DNA from: Siphonodentalium dalli
Lineage: Eukaryota > Mollusca > Scaphopoda > Gadilida > Siphonodentaliidae
Reading direction: 5' to 3'
DNA: 64,000 nucleotides
NCBI GenBank assembly: GCA_032622095.1
Contig: CP136069.1
Span: 85,336,958 to 85,400,957 of the forward strand
Positions within the stretch are counted from its first letter, which is position 1. Every line of letters begins with the position of its first letter. The position numbers were made by a program, and so were the translations under genes. This document shows, piece by piece, positions 50,166 through 61,985 of this stretch. Below the pieces are notes generated by a model. The model ran no database searches. It was not told the origin of the DNA and saw only the letters and a list, made by a program, of their open reading frames with translations.

Positions 50166-50469
50166 AACAAGAAATTCAATTAATTGAGGAAAAACACCCA
50201 CTGTCCCGAGTGGTATTGATAAGCTATTGGAGGGTCTTCCACTTCGCATGCAAAATAGCAAAATAGTATTAATTGATGACTGATGTACATGTACAGTACA
50301 CACATAGTAATAACAATTAACGTTATGATTTGAAACTAACCATGATAGGATATTGACAGTAAGGTGGTATTATCTACTACGAGTGGGTATTAATAATAAT
50401 AGTACCATTCTAGCATAATATATGTGAACATGATGTATGGGAAATATTAAAGGACAAAACAATAGTTAC

Positions 50470-51000
50470 AATACAATTAGAACTTTTTTTTTAATTAATC
50501 GCAAGAAGAGCTAATTGCGCTTAAGCACAATAAGGGAATCTCTATTGTGATTAAGCGCAATAAGAATATATTTAACTGTGCTTAAGCGCAATAATGGAAT
50601 TTACAAATTGCGCTTATATAATAAAACCCAATAAGGAATCTCTTAATAAGGAATATATTATATATAGAACATAAACTCCCTATAATTCAGGTGGTGTAGT
50701 CCATCTCCATGGTACAATGGGTGGAACAAATATAGGATTATTCTACTATTTGCACAAGGGTGATCTAATGAGAGAGATATTAATTGCGCTTAAGTGAAAT
50801 ATTGATGTAATTTCGCTTACGTGTAATAAGGAATGTCTTATTACACTTAAGCGCAATAAGAATATTCCTCATTGCACAGGAATATCATATTGTGCTTAAG
50901 CGCAATAAGGTATCTCTAACTGCGCTTAAGCACAATAACTGAAGGAATATTCTTATTGGGCTTGAGCTCAATTAGAGATTTCTTAAGTTATTGCAGTTCA
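50470..51000. repeat. Field of GCGCTTAAGC palindromes
   Basis: The 18-bp palindrome ATTGCGCTTAAGCGCAAT and variants (TTGTGCTTAAGCGCAATAA, TGTGATTAAGCGCAATAA) recur about ten times with irregular 30-70-bp spacing, often followed by GGAATATCT or GAATCTCT. No ORF. Confidence 0.85.
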
Positions 51001-51211
51001 TCGAAATTGTCTATTAAATGTCAAGTTGGTTTCCCATAGAGATCATCAACGATGTCTATGCGCAAGGGACCTACGCCAGTCTTCTCTGTTGGGATTCCAA
51101 TTGTTGGCTTACTAAACATGCACATATGCTTAAGATACAGTCGTGCGCGAAGCGCGCTCCCGTAGGCCGGGTTTTGGATCCCAGTGAATTAAAATATCAT
51201 TAAAATAATCG

Positions 51212-51232
51212 CCCCCCCCCCCCCCCCCCCCC
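51212..51232. repeat. Poly-C tract of 21
   Basis: An uninterrupted run of 21 C preceded by TAAAATAATCG. Confidence 0.95.
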
Positions 51233-51344
51233 ATCCAATAAACATCCATATATTGAATATACATGTTTTTGGAGCAGAATTAGATAGTCCATATTGGACG
51301 CCATCGTGGAATTTAATTTTTTTATTTAATTTTCAAACATAGTT

Positions 51345-51660
51345 ATTAGTTATGTGGATGGCGTTATCATTAAACATCACACCCGTATATTGATTATGTG
51401 GATAGAGTTATCATTAAACCTCACATCCTTATATTGGTTACAGTAATGCCCAAAGTAATTGACCACTTAACCACAGCAGAAATATTGGTAATTTTTCAGG
51501 ATTTAAAATCCTGAAAAATTACCAATAATTCTGCTGTGGTTAAGTGGTCAATTACTTTGGACATTACTGTATGTGGATGGAGTTATCATTACACCTCACA
51601 TCCTTATATTGGTTAGGTTATGTAGATGTGAGTTATCATTAAACCTCACATCAGTGTGTT
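51345..51660. repeat. ~50-bp tandem repeats split by a palindrome
   Basis: The unit (TATGTGGATGGAGTTATCAT, then TAAACCTCACATCCTTATAT and TGGTTA) occurs about four times. The array is interrupted by the TA-flanked palindrome at 51441-51571, after which it resumes in register. Confidence 0.8.
51441..51571. mobile_element. Mariner-like perfect foldback MITE
   Basis: The ends read TA-CAGTAATG and CATTACTG-TA. Arms of about 63 bp (CAGTAATGCCCAAAGTAATT, GACCACTTAACCACAGCAGA, and so on to CAGGATTT) are nearly perfect inverses meeting at GATTTAAAATC. The TA duplication and CAGT ends suggest Tc1/mariner-type mobilisation. Related ends occur at 11722-12171 and 43655. Confidence 0.85.
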
Positions 51661-51919
51661 GGGGATTTTGGACCTTGACTTGGGACCTTTGGTTTTTAAC
51701 GCAACAAATGCGAGTACACCTTATACACAAGTTTCTTGGATAAGATGAGTTTGAAGCCTGCTTACATTTCGAAATGTTGTCAGTTTTGTATCGTCTGCAG
51801 CAGAACTCGGCATGTTGAAGCAAATATTACAAGAGATAAAATATGTACGTAACGAGACTATAATACAAATGAAAAAATAAATTGAGGGAGGAGTGGGCGA
51901 TACAGGGAACTAAGGGTTG

Positions 51920-52520
51920 AACCGATATAAATTTGTAGAGCGATAACGACCAATGTTGACATATCATGCATCTCAACTCTACTGTTGCAACAAGGCTATA
52001 AAATGGGGGGGGGGGGGGTGTCATAATCTTAGTTATCTCTATATAGTGCCTGAATAGTCATTTATGGACTTCTATAATGGTACAATGCAAATTGGAATCA
52101 AATGATAAAAATATGTATGTAACACAACTACGGTATACGGATGAAAATAAAAATAATAATTTAGGCCGGGATTAGATCTTGGGTTGGTTAAATAGACTCG
52201 TAGAAAAAGGGGAACGATGAACTGACATAAATTAGTAGAGCGATAGCGATCAATGTTGCCATGTGATTCATCGCGACTGTACTGTAGTATTATGTAACTT
52301 GACTATAGCGATGAAAAAAAAAAAAATGGACCGGGATTAGAGGTTCGGTTGGTTATATGTGGATAATTGGATATGGAATTCATACCGATGAGACGATAAA
52401 AATTAGTGGAGCGATAAAGACCAATGTTGACACTTAGTCAGGCGGTTGATACGATAGACCGAAATAAATTTGTCGGGTGATAATGACCAATGTTGACGTA
52501 TAAAGTAACGCGACTGTACT
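51920..52520. repeat. Repeats of GAGCGATAACGACCAATGTT
   Basis: A block beginning ATAAATTTGTAGAGCGATAA and continuing CGACCAATGTTGAC recurs near 51926, 52227, 52408 and 52464 with substitutions. It is often followed by CGCGACTGTACTGT. A 14-G tract is at 52005-52018. The spacing is irregular, so this is an old duplicated block. Confidence 0.7.
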
Positions 52521-52617
52521 GTCGCACAATTATCAGGTAGAACCTGTCAAATATGGACTCTGGTGGCCAATATGGAACAGCTCAGAAAACATTCGCAGGG
52601 CCCTAAAATTTATTTAA

Positions 52618-53667
52618 CATGGGATCTGCCATTAAAATTGATTTATGTCGATAAAATTCTTATTTTTCAAAATTTTAAGCTGAAACTTGGTGTGTCTGTG
52701 TGGAATACTTATATATTTCTAAAATGACAGGGTACAGCACGTAATTATTTTTTAGATGGAAGAAATTAATTTTTTTCGATGATAAATTTTAACATGGGAT
52801 TTGCTATTCAAATCGATTTATGTAGATAAAACTCTTATTTTTCAAAATTTTAAGCTGAGACTTGGTGTGTCTGTGTGGAATACTTATATATTCCTAAAAT
52901 GACAAAGTACAGCACGTAATTATTTTTTAGATGGAAGAAATTAATTTTTTTCGATGATAAATTTTAACATGGGATTTGCTATTCAAATCGATTTATGTCG
53001 ATAAAACTCTTATTTTTCAAAATTTTAAGCTGAAACTTGGTGTGTCTGTGTGGACTACTTATATATTCCTAAAATGACAGGGTACAGCACGTAATTATTT
53101 TTTAGATGGAAGAAATTAATTTTTTTCGATGATAAATTTTAACATGGGATTTGCTATTCAAATCGATTTATGTCGATAAAACTCTTATTTTTCAAAATTT
53201 TAAGCTGAGACTTGGTGTGTCTGTGTGGAATACTTATATATTCCTAAAATGACAGGGTACAGCACGTAATTAATTTTTAGATGGAAGAAATTAATTTTTT
53301 TCGATGATAAATTTTAACATGGGATTTGCTATTCAAATCGATTTATGTCGATAAAACTCTTATTTTTCAAAATTTTAAGCTGAAACTTGGTGTGTCTGTG
53401 TGGAATACTTATATATTCCTAAAATGACAGGGTACAGCACGTAATTATTTTTTAGATGGAAGAAATTAATTTTTTTCGATGATAAATTTTAACATGGGAT
53501 TTGCTATTCAAATCGATTTATGTCGATAAAACTCTTATTTTTCAAAATTTTAAGCTGAGTCTGAGGTATGTCTGCGTGGAATACTTATATATTCCTAAAA
53601 TGACAGGGTCCAGCACGTAATTATCTTTTAGATGGAAGAAATTGATTTGTTTCCATGATAAAAATCG
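52618..53667. repeat. Six copies of a 175-bp satellite
   Basis: Units start with CATGGGATTTGCTATTCAAA at 52618, 52793, 52968, 53143, 53318 and 53493, a period of 175 bp (one copy is a base or so off internally). Copies 2-5 are nearly identical; the first and last are more diverged, as expected at array edges. The unit contains ATCGATTTATGTCGATAAAA and AAATTAATTTTTTTCGATGA. No coding frame. Confidence 0.95.
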
Positions 53668-54559
53668 AGCGTGTACTGTGACCACTGCAGTGGTGACGCA
53701 GGCAGTGTGCGCTCAAAATGTAAACAACTTTCTCAAGTGTCGTTTTGGTCAACATATCGCTTTCTCGACGGGGAGATCTGATCCGAATAATAGCTAAGAT
53801 GTATTTAGATAGAATTATTGAAAGAATTTGACCGAGTATTGTGCAGTTTGAGAGAATCGAGTGGAGAAAAGGTTTAGTCAAACACGCGAATTCTGCCAAT
53901 TAGTGAACTACAGTTGCAGACGAGCGCTGTCAGAATCAGATAATACAGATTGACAACAAATGCAGGCCTGAAACTCACCTTTTTGGGAGGTAAATCCCAC
54001 TTATTAGATATAAAAACAATCCTTCCTAAGCACATTCCACAAGTTTTTAATATCTTAGGACACAGTAACAGTCAAAATGAATGAATTTAAATCACGATTC
54101 CGAGACGAAGCGAGACATGTGCTGTGTACGATTTTTGACTCACTTTGAGGCGCCTTGTTTTCGATGACGTCATTTGCGTTGCCCCACAACCTTAACCCTT
54201 TCCAATTCCAGCGGCATTTCAATTGGTTGAAATTAAAAATTTCTCAAGTTCCAGCTCAACCTGAATCTAGTTACCCAATTGGTAGAAATACGTTAGCAGT
54301 AATTCTTAGTTTAATGAGTTATAACTCTAATTTTATTGACGATATGAGCTCAACAGCATAATATGAAACAGTTTATGGCGGTGTTATCCAAACGTGTGCT
54401 TTGATAATGATTATAATTTTATTTTGCGATCAAACGTCAGTGCAGCTCAGCAGAAACGCATAGGCACTAGTTCAATTCAGCAGAAACGCATGAGTCCTAC
54501 GATTATAGTACACCCACTGGACGCGCTTCGCGCGTCGGTCAGTGGGTGAAAAATTTAGG
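53668..54559. other. No recognised gene
   Basis: A hairpin CCCACTGGACGCGC...GCGTCGGTCAGTGGG is at 54513-54548, and two copies of TCAGCAGAAACGCAT lie at 54447-54490. ORFs at 53621-53899 and 54155-54361 are unrecognised. Confidence 0.45.
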
Positions 54560-55138
54560 TCTGGCAATTCTTTGGTACTTTCTATCTTGATTCAACAACA
54601 AGTAAGGTCAGAGAATCATTGGGAACAAGATCACAATGAAGTTATAGTGAAGAAAATATATCTTGTTTTAAACGGCTGTTGGCATCTGCAAACTATGATT
54701 CCGTCCTATGCTCTAATAGTCCCGATGAGTCGTATAATTCATTTATGCAAATTTTCTTAAATACATTCAATATTTCATTTCCACTAAAAGAAATAAAAAC
54801 TAAGAGAAAGTATCTCAAGCACAAACCATACACGACTGAGGGGCTAATTGTGTCTTCTTTACATAAAGGTGAACTGCATAAGAAAAATCTTAAAGAGCCA
54901 TCAAATGGTAAATTTATAATCTATATAAGGAGTATTGCAACTATTTTAATTGGTGTAGAATGACACACTAAAAAGTTATTACAAACATACTAAATTCTAA
55001 TACTAAATTTGATTTAAAAATACATGGGATATACTAAGGGAAGTAATCCATAAGAGCAGCAATAAATTACAAGCCCCCCCAATACTTTTTTATTAATGGT
55101 ACGCTTGCTTGAACGCGAAGCTGAAAAAATTGCGAACA
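54560..55138 (+). pseudogene. CR1/L2-like LINE part 2: linker before RT
   Basis: 54679-54963 encodes SPDESYNSFMQIFLNTFNI, then KTKRKYLKHKPYTTEGLIVS and LHKGELHKKNLKEPSNGK, the usual segment between endonuclease and RT in CR1/L2-type ORF2 proteins. Weaker matches continue to about 55138 (a NGTLA patch). It continues colinearly from part 1 and is followed by part 3. Confidence 0.6.
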
Positions 55139-55209
55139 ATCAAGAATTAGACTTCTAATTTTACCTCAACTAGCCATCAGTTAAAAGTATGTATATGATT
55201 CCGACGAGA

Positions 55210-55408
55210 TTGAATGAAGTAAATAGAGAATATCTACAGTGTTTGTTTGAATACCGAAATATCTCATGAGTGTCTGGAAAGAAATATCGAATTTTCACGA
55301 GCAGCTGCAAAGCGAGTGAAAATTCGATATTTCTTTCCAGATACGAATGAGATGTTTCAAGTATTAAAACAAAAAACACTTGTATTCTTTTTATTATATT
55401 CACCTTAT
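55210..55408. mobile_element. Palindromic MITE inside the LINE
   Basis: The core arms 55236-55298 and 55316-55382 are inverted copies (CTGGAAAGAAATATCGAATT in the left arm). The centre is TTTTCACGAGCAGC...GCGAGTGAAAA. Weaker pairing extends outward to about 55210 and 55408. It interrupts the LINE between parts 2 and 3 and is related to the small element at 13711-13852. Confidence 0.8.
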
Positions 55409-56089
55409 TAAAGCTCAATATTTGCTAAGTTATGTGGCATGTTTACTTTTATTAGTACAGCAATTTGAACAATACTCGGGAAGAATATCTTCCTACTAAT
55501 CATAAGTGCACAATTACCTAGATAAAGCAACAAGATTCGTGCAAAGAAATGAAAAACAGAAAAGAAACTAACAAATCACTGTCACAACAGTCGAAATATA
55601 TAAATTCTGCGTGCACGGGTCACAACTCCAGGGTGCGTGATAAGCTGCGGCTAGCCAATCAAAAACCACGAATTTCTAATGACACTTGGATGATCAATCG
55701 CTAATTTAGATGTCAGGAGTGTCTGTTTCAACTTTACGTGCGTGTGATTTTCTTCCGAAAGTTTTTTGCTTGTTTTACTAATGCCTTCTACTTATGGTGG
55801 TTCTCCTGTGAAATGACCGATTAAATTATAAGAAATAACGCTTGTTTCGAATAAGATTATGGGTTTTAACCAATAAATTTGCAGATAATTTACTATAACG
55901 CGCAGTTATAGAATTTGTCTTAAAATTTTTCGCTGGTATAAACCGCTCATAAGCTACAGTGAAATAACACTATCTATTGAGTGAAATAACGACATCGCAT
56001 TTCACCGTGGCTTCTAAGAGATAAATACAACGATCTAGGTTTCGGCAATTTCCCGCTATTTTATGGGCAAGCATAAAATAAAAGATATT
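55409..56089. other. No recognised gene
   Basis: The stretch between the MITE and LINE part 3 shows no ORF or repeat I can support; it is presumably further inserted or decayed DNA. Confidence 0.45.
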
Positions 56090-56880
56090 ATTGCAGAATG
56101 AAAAACAACTAGTAAAGCTAGCAATGGAATCTCAACAATGTTATTAAAAAGTGTGACTGCGGAAATAGCGAAACCGTTATGTCACATGATAAATTACTGA
56201 ATGGAAACTGGAGTAGTTCAAAGAGATATGAAAATAGCTCCAGTTATTCCATTGTTTAAAGCTAATGGTCGAACTCTGATTGAAAATTATCGACCTATCA
56301 TCATACTTCCAGTTTTCTCAAAACTCCTTGTGTGAAAAACTATTAAAATTTTATGCAGATAATTTTTACGAGGATCAGTATGGCTTCAGGAAAAAAAAAC
56401 CTCTTTACGTTCCATCCAAATACGAGGCTTCTTAATGATGTGGTGATAAATAATGACGAAAAGACTAAGGACTGTACTTTGATTTCTCCAAAGCATTTGA
56501 TACAATGAATCACAATATACTGCTAGCTAAATTGTAATACTATGGAATTAAAGAGAATGCTAAACAATTAAAAGCTATCTGGAAGACATGTTGCAATATA
56601 TCGATTATGAAAGCTGCATTTCGTCTAAACGTTTACTAAAAACTGGAGTTCCACAAGGATATTATTATGACCTATACTTTTTTAATCTATGTGAATGATA
56701 TGCACAAATGCGGTGATTTATCATCAGTTTCATTTGCAGATGACACTACAGTTTATTTCTCTAATCATAATGTTGAATACCTTTACACTCATACCAACAC
56801 TTAATGTCTTGAATAACTGGTGTAAGGTAAACAAACTTTCATTAAATACTAATTTTTTATATATATAATTATATGCTAAT
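56090..56880 (+). pseudogene. CR1/L2-like LINE part 3: RT N-terminal half
   Basis: Shifting frames give KAPVIPLFKANGR-like text (KIAPVIPLFKANGRTLIENY) followed by RPIIILPVFSKLL near 56290. Further on are a FSKAFDT-like scrap near 56490 and FADDTTVYFS near 56740, the RT catalytic motif. Stops and frameshifts are abundant. It ends at about 56880, where a minus-strand LINE begins. Confidence 0.65.
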
Positions 56881-56891
56881 TCAACAATATG

Positions 56892-59606
56892 TTTTTTTTT
56901 TTTTTTATAATTTTTTATTTATATCATTTATGCACATTATATTCAGTGATGTCATACAAACATATATGTAAGTATTACAAAAACAATCATGTTATTAATT
57001 AGAGTGACATCACGTGTGGGGCGGGTGGGGTCATTGTACACTAACCATGCACTCTCCTTGCACACCATACAGTACATTCATATCAATAAGTGTTTATAAA
57101 TGATAGACAAAAACAGACCTTCAGCTGTCAAAAACATGATATGTTGGTATTTAATTGTGTTTGTGTGTACACCTATATCAATAAAACAACATATATGTTG
57201 GATTGATACCTGGTTTCAGTTCTTGAATTGGTGGTATATAGTTATATGTCAAAATAGTTTTTATTGCTTTATCGGGCTATTTGTTTAACGCTTTTGTCAA
57301 AATACCCCATTCTTCCTGAAAATTCAACAGTCTATCGTTTCTCAAAGCACTGATCTTTTCCATATGAGTTCGGTTCACTAATTCATTCAAAAAAGCTTTT
57401 AAAGATAATTCAATGGGGTCGAATTTAGTTTTATAAATATAGTATTTTAAAATAATAAAATAATGTTTCTTATATTGGCACCCTTTTCCGGCGAGACACC
57501 AAATAATATATTACATTTTGTAATTTGGATATCTAGTATGTTGGTGTTTATCCAGCATTGTACTGTTCTTAAGAAACATGATACTACAGGACAGTCAAAA
57601 AATATGTGTGAAATTGATTCTATCATATATGACATATGTTATAGTCACTATCGCTAGTAATTTTCATCTTCTGTAGTAATTGTTTGGTCGCCAGAATTCT
57701 AGTATTTATGCGGAACTGGAACCATCGCAACCTGGTGTCAGAGAGTGATTTAAACGGCAGTGCGAATGTATATGTCCATGGTACTTGAGAATTGTTATGT
57801 CCAAGTTCTAATGCCCATTTCTGTATTGAGGAAGGATTTGTCAATTTATCCGATATGAGAATGTCATAAAAATCTTTGCAACCCCGTATACTTTTTAGAA
57901 GCAATGATAACTGCCCGGGAATCAGGGGACTTTGTTGTTTTGATAGTCTTTGGTCAAGCATATGCGACAGCTTGATCAACTGTTTATTGATACTATGGAT
58001 TGTAATAAAGTTTGTCGATATATCATACATTTCTTTCATCCTAGCTACAGTTGGGAGTTCATTGTTGTCTGAAATAAGGTCATTCACAAATATCACGCCT
58101 TTGCGCTTCCATTCCTGTATATCTATTGAGTATTGGTTTATGTTAATATTATCGTTGTTCCATAAAGTATTTGAGATTAGATGTGAATTTTCACTGGGTA
58201 GCTTCTTGAGTAAGTTTTTCCAAGCCGCTATGACGTCACACCAAAATGGGTTTTTGATTGTATCCTTGATCGATTCCAGGTATTTTGCACCGTATGTGAG
58301 AAATAGTGGATCAGATAATATTTCGGGGGCAACACTTATCCATTTTGCGTGTTTTGTGGTAAATCTCCTGAGCCAGGTTATTTTTAGAGCTTCGATAAAT
58401 TCTTTAATTTTTTTCATTTTTAGGCCGCCTTGTTGATAATTTTTGCACATTTGTGAACGTTTAATTCGGTCTCGTTACCCGTTCCAAATAAACCTGAACA
58501 ACATGGTATTTATTTCGTCAATAAAATTTTGGGTGGGATTTGGAAGAGATTGGAATAAATGGACTAATTTTGGAATTATGGTCGATTTGATTATTACAAT
58601 ACGACCCAGTGGAGTTAAGGCTCTATGCTTCCATTGTTCAATTCCAGCTTTCATTTCGATAAGTTTGTTTCCAAAATTGAGGGTATGCAATTGTGATAAA
58701 TCTGTACTGTATGTTATTCCCAGCAATTTGAATTGTTTTCTTACACGAATGTCGCAATTTTCAAAGGGTGCACAGTCGGTATCTTTGTTTGCGCCTAACC
58801 AAACTATCTGACATTTTTCCAGGTTGGCTTTCAATCCTGATATGTTTGCGAATGTGTCGAGAACATTCAAGCTTTCTTTAAGGGATTCTTCGCTTCCGTC
58901 CAGGATGAGTGTAGTGTCGTCGGCATACTGATTAATTTTATGTTCTGTACTGACGAGGGTGATGCCTTTTATCCTTTTATTTTCCCTGACCATAATTGCA
59001 AGTATTTCTGCACATAGGAGAAAAATTTAAATGTACGGAGATACTGGGTCTCCTTGTCTACAGCCTCTCGATGGCTGGAAAAAGGGAGATAGTGTGCCGT
59101 TAACGAGGACTGCCGATTGAATGTCTGTATAAAACGTTTTTATCCACCTTCTAATCGATTCTCCGAAGTTAAATTTCAATAAGCGCTCATCGATAAATGA
59201 CAATGAAACAGTGTCGAACGCCTTCTCAAAGTCTATCAATAGCAACATGCCGGGTATATTATGTATGTTAGTCTCATATAGTATGTCGTATATTAAACGC
59301 GTGTTGTCTCCTATGAATCTCCCCGAAAGAAAACCGGTTTGATCTTCGTTAATTATGGTAGGTAGAACTGATTTTATCCGGTTAGCGATACATGAAGATG
59401 CCAATTTATACGATATATTTAGCACAGATATTGGACGCCAGTTTTTAAAATACATCCTTGGTTTGTCACCTTTTGGGATTAAAGTTATAATACCCTGCTT
59501 TTGTGTGGCAGAGAGTTCCCCCTTTGTGAAGGCATGATTAAGTGCGCTAAGAACAATGATATTTAGATCGTTCCAGAAAGTTTTGTAGAACTCAACTGTG
59601 TACTCG
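56892..59606 (-). mobile_element. 5'-truncated Tx1/L1-like LINE
   Basis: Read on the minus strand, RT begins near 59600 and the 59455-59027 frame has NWRPISVLNISYKLASSCIA, TGFLSGRFIGDNTR, LLIDFEKAFDTVS and SRGCRQGDPVSPYI. The 58993-58475 frame adds INQYADDTTLIL. The 58450-57623 frame is the C-terminal domain (NYQQGGLKMKKIKEF), and IESISHIFFDC near 57600 is the terminal Cys/His motif. Three breaks separate these frames. A 15-T run at 56892-56906 is the poly(A) tail on the plus strand. The endonuclease and ORF1 are missing, as in target-primed truncation. TCAACAAT at 56881-56888 and 59607-59614 is a candidate 8-bp target duplication. Confidence 0.8.
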
Positions 59607-59614
59607 TCAACAAT

Positions 59615-60044
59615 CTAGTTGTAACTATCATTGCGGGAGGCACAACATCCTCATAAATGGACACCCAATTGAACGGATAGGTAACAACTAATGAAATGTC
59701 TTATAAAATTCTTGGTATCATATAAATAAGATGGTTGTGTTACAGAAAAATAGCAATATGTATAATCCACAATGAGAGATATAATAGTCACACATTATCT
59801 TGTTCAAATGTAGTAATATTTTAAGTATTTCCGATTTGTATAAGTTAAGAATGTACCATGGAACGATTTATGAATATGTACAGTACTTTTGAAATATCCT
59901 TCCATCCGAAAAAAAATGACTCCAATGCAACTACAACTTATTATCTGCACTTCTTCACTCCCCAAACAATTTAGCCTTACGATGGTGGTATGTGGTGCAT
60001 TCTTTGTTGTTATCATGAATTATATAACAAGGCATGATGACGGA
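59615..60044. other. Spacer between two LINEs
   Basis: No feature is recognised. The 5' boundary of the plus-strand LINE lies near 60045. Confidence 0.45.
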
Positions 60045-61985
60045 TAGTGTTGGCATCGGGACTTTCAATGCTAGAGGATTAGGAGAGAGCAGAAATATCT
60101 GAGAACCCAAAAAGCTCCATAATGTGTTTACAAGAAACATACTTTACATTCGACATAGAGGACTTTATAAAAGCGGAATGGGAGGGGAAATATTTTTCAG
60201 CTCAATTCAAGATAGCGTGGATAGCGTTGCAATTCTGTTTGACAAAAGAGACCAACTCAATTATACGGTTCGTAACGTGGAAAAGGTTGGTAAGGGAATG
60301 GCACTTATTATGGACATAACTGTAAGTGGTTCTCGCATGACGTTGGCTGTGTTATATGGACCAAATACAGATGATGCTTCTCTCTTTGAAAATATACAAC
60401 AAAATTTATCGGAAATCACAAATGAGACAGCCATTGTCTGTTAAGAGAGGAACATGGTTCCAGATGAAAGTAAGGATACAAAGTTTTATTCGAATGTCAA
60501 TTGCCCAAAAACAAGAACAGCTACGGAAAAAATTATGATTGGCCAAAGTTTGTGCGATGTTTGTTGCAGATTAAACAAGGGTTATACGCTATTCACTTTG
60601 TGGCCGAAGAATAGGAACAAAATTTACCGTCTGGATTATTTTCTTATTTCAGAACACCTCGTGTCATTAGTAGATAAAATGACCGTTTTTTTTCTCCAAA
60701 AAAGAGGTAAAAATTCAGGTCACTGCATGGCGGAATTAAAAATAAAGTTTGGCAATTTTAAACGCAGAAGGGGATATTGCAAATTTAATAATACGTTATT
60801 GGTATATGAAATCTAGAAATCCAGAGTTTGACAGAAAATAATTTATGTTATAGACCAATATCGAATAGATAAAAAGAAACAACAAGAGCGCAGTTCCTTT
60901 AACATTGATGATCAGCTCCTTTTCGAGATGCTTTTGATTGAAATACAAGGTTTTAATATTATATTTTCTTTGAGACTCAAAAAAACTAAATGAATGCTCA
61001 CACGAAAGATGAAATAAAATTAGAAGATTTGCAAACTAATTATGACAAAATGACCCCACTACACTACAGGACAGGGGAATTGTGGGCAAGAATGCACGGG
61101 TATTACCTAGAGCAACTGCGAGGGTCGATGTTTCGAGCAAGGGCAAACATAATTGAAGAATGTGAAAGACCTTCAAAGTATGTCTGTTCACTAAAAAGGC
61201 GAGTTTTTGAACGTTTGATTTTCAAAATTAGCAAGAATGGCGATTCTGTTGTTACGGATCAGTTTGAAATTTGGAAGAGCTGCGAAAATATCATGCAAAT
61301 TTATATTTCAAACATTCATCCGAAATATCAGAAAAATGCTGGACTGATGTAAAGATAAATACAATTAAATGCTTAAGTGATAACGAATTCGCTTCAGTGG
61401 AGGAAGAATTAACTCTAACTGAACTCTCTAAAGCAGTATCCCATATGATAACAAATAAAACTCATAGAATATGTGGGTTCACAGTAGAATTCTTTAGAAG
61501 TTTCTGGGATGAACTTAAAATGTACTTACTCAATTCGCTGAACTCTGTATTGAAAACCCGAATGTTGCCAGTCACGCAAAGATATGGCATTAATTTGTAT
61601 ACCAAAAAGTGGGAAGGAACATACCATATTAGAAAACAAGAGACAACTGACAATGCTCTCTGTTCCATATAAGATGCTTACAACAGCCCTTTCAAACAGA
61701 CATAGACCTCTTTTAGATAACATGATTAGTCACGATCAAACATGGTTCGTGAAAGGAAGATTTATTGGAGAAAATATTAGAATAGTGGCCGATATGATTG
61801 ACTACACGTCTCTGCATAATATCGCAATGTCTGTTATTAATTGAATTTCAGAAAGCTTTCAACACAATGTTTTGGAGTTTGATAAAAACAGCTTGGCAGG
61901 AATTGAAATTTGGGAAATCACTCATTCAATGGGTATCATCTACATTATATACCAACATATACGCTTCAATTTAAACAATTTTTTA
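60045..61985 (+). pseudogene. Tx1/L1-like LINE, endonuclease to early RT
   Basis: The order is that of a Tx1/L1-type ORF2. GIGTFNARGL at about 60053 and MCLQETYFT at 60122 open the endonuclease. LAVLYGPNTDD is near 60350 and YRLDYFLISEHLVSLVD near 60630. The linker has GELWARMHGYYLEQLRG and CERPSKYVCSLKRRVFERL near 61070-61220. The palm start CGFTVEFFRSFWDELKMYL is near 61480. RT then fades after MISHDQTWFVKGRFIGENIR (near 61720). Several stops and frameshifts break it, and the catalytic YADD part is absent. It lies back to back with the minus-strand LINE at 56892-59606. Confidence 0.7.

Noticed and set aside
51140-51185. GC-rich stretch with GGGTTTTGGATCCC, a possible tRNA or SINE B box
   Set aside because: No A box at the right distance and no cloverleaf could be drawn.
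51018-51203. ORF with WFPIEIINDVYAQGTYASLL resembling a module second exon
   Set aside because: No acceptor in phase 0, no closing Cys at the right place and no donor.
52618-53667. Possible CRISPR array
   Set aside because: The 175-bp units are contiguous with no unique spacers, and the genome is eukaryotic.
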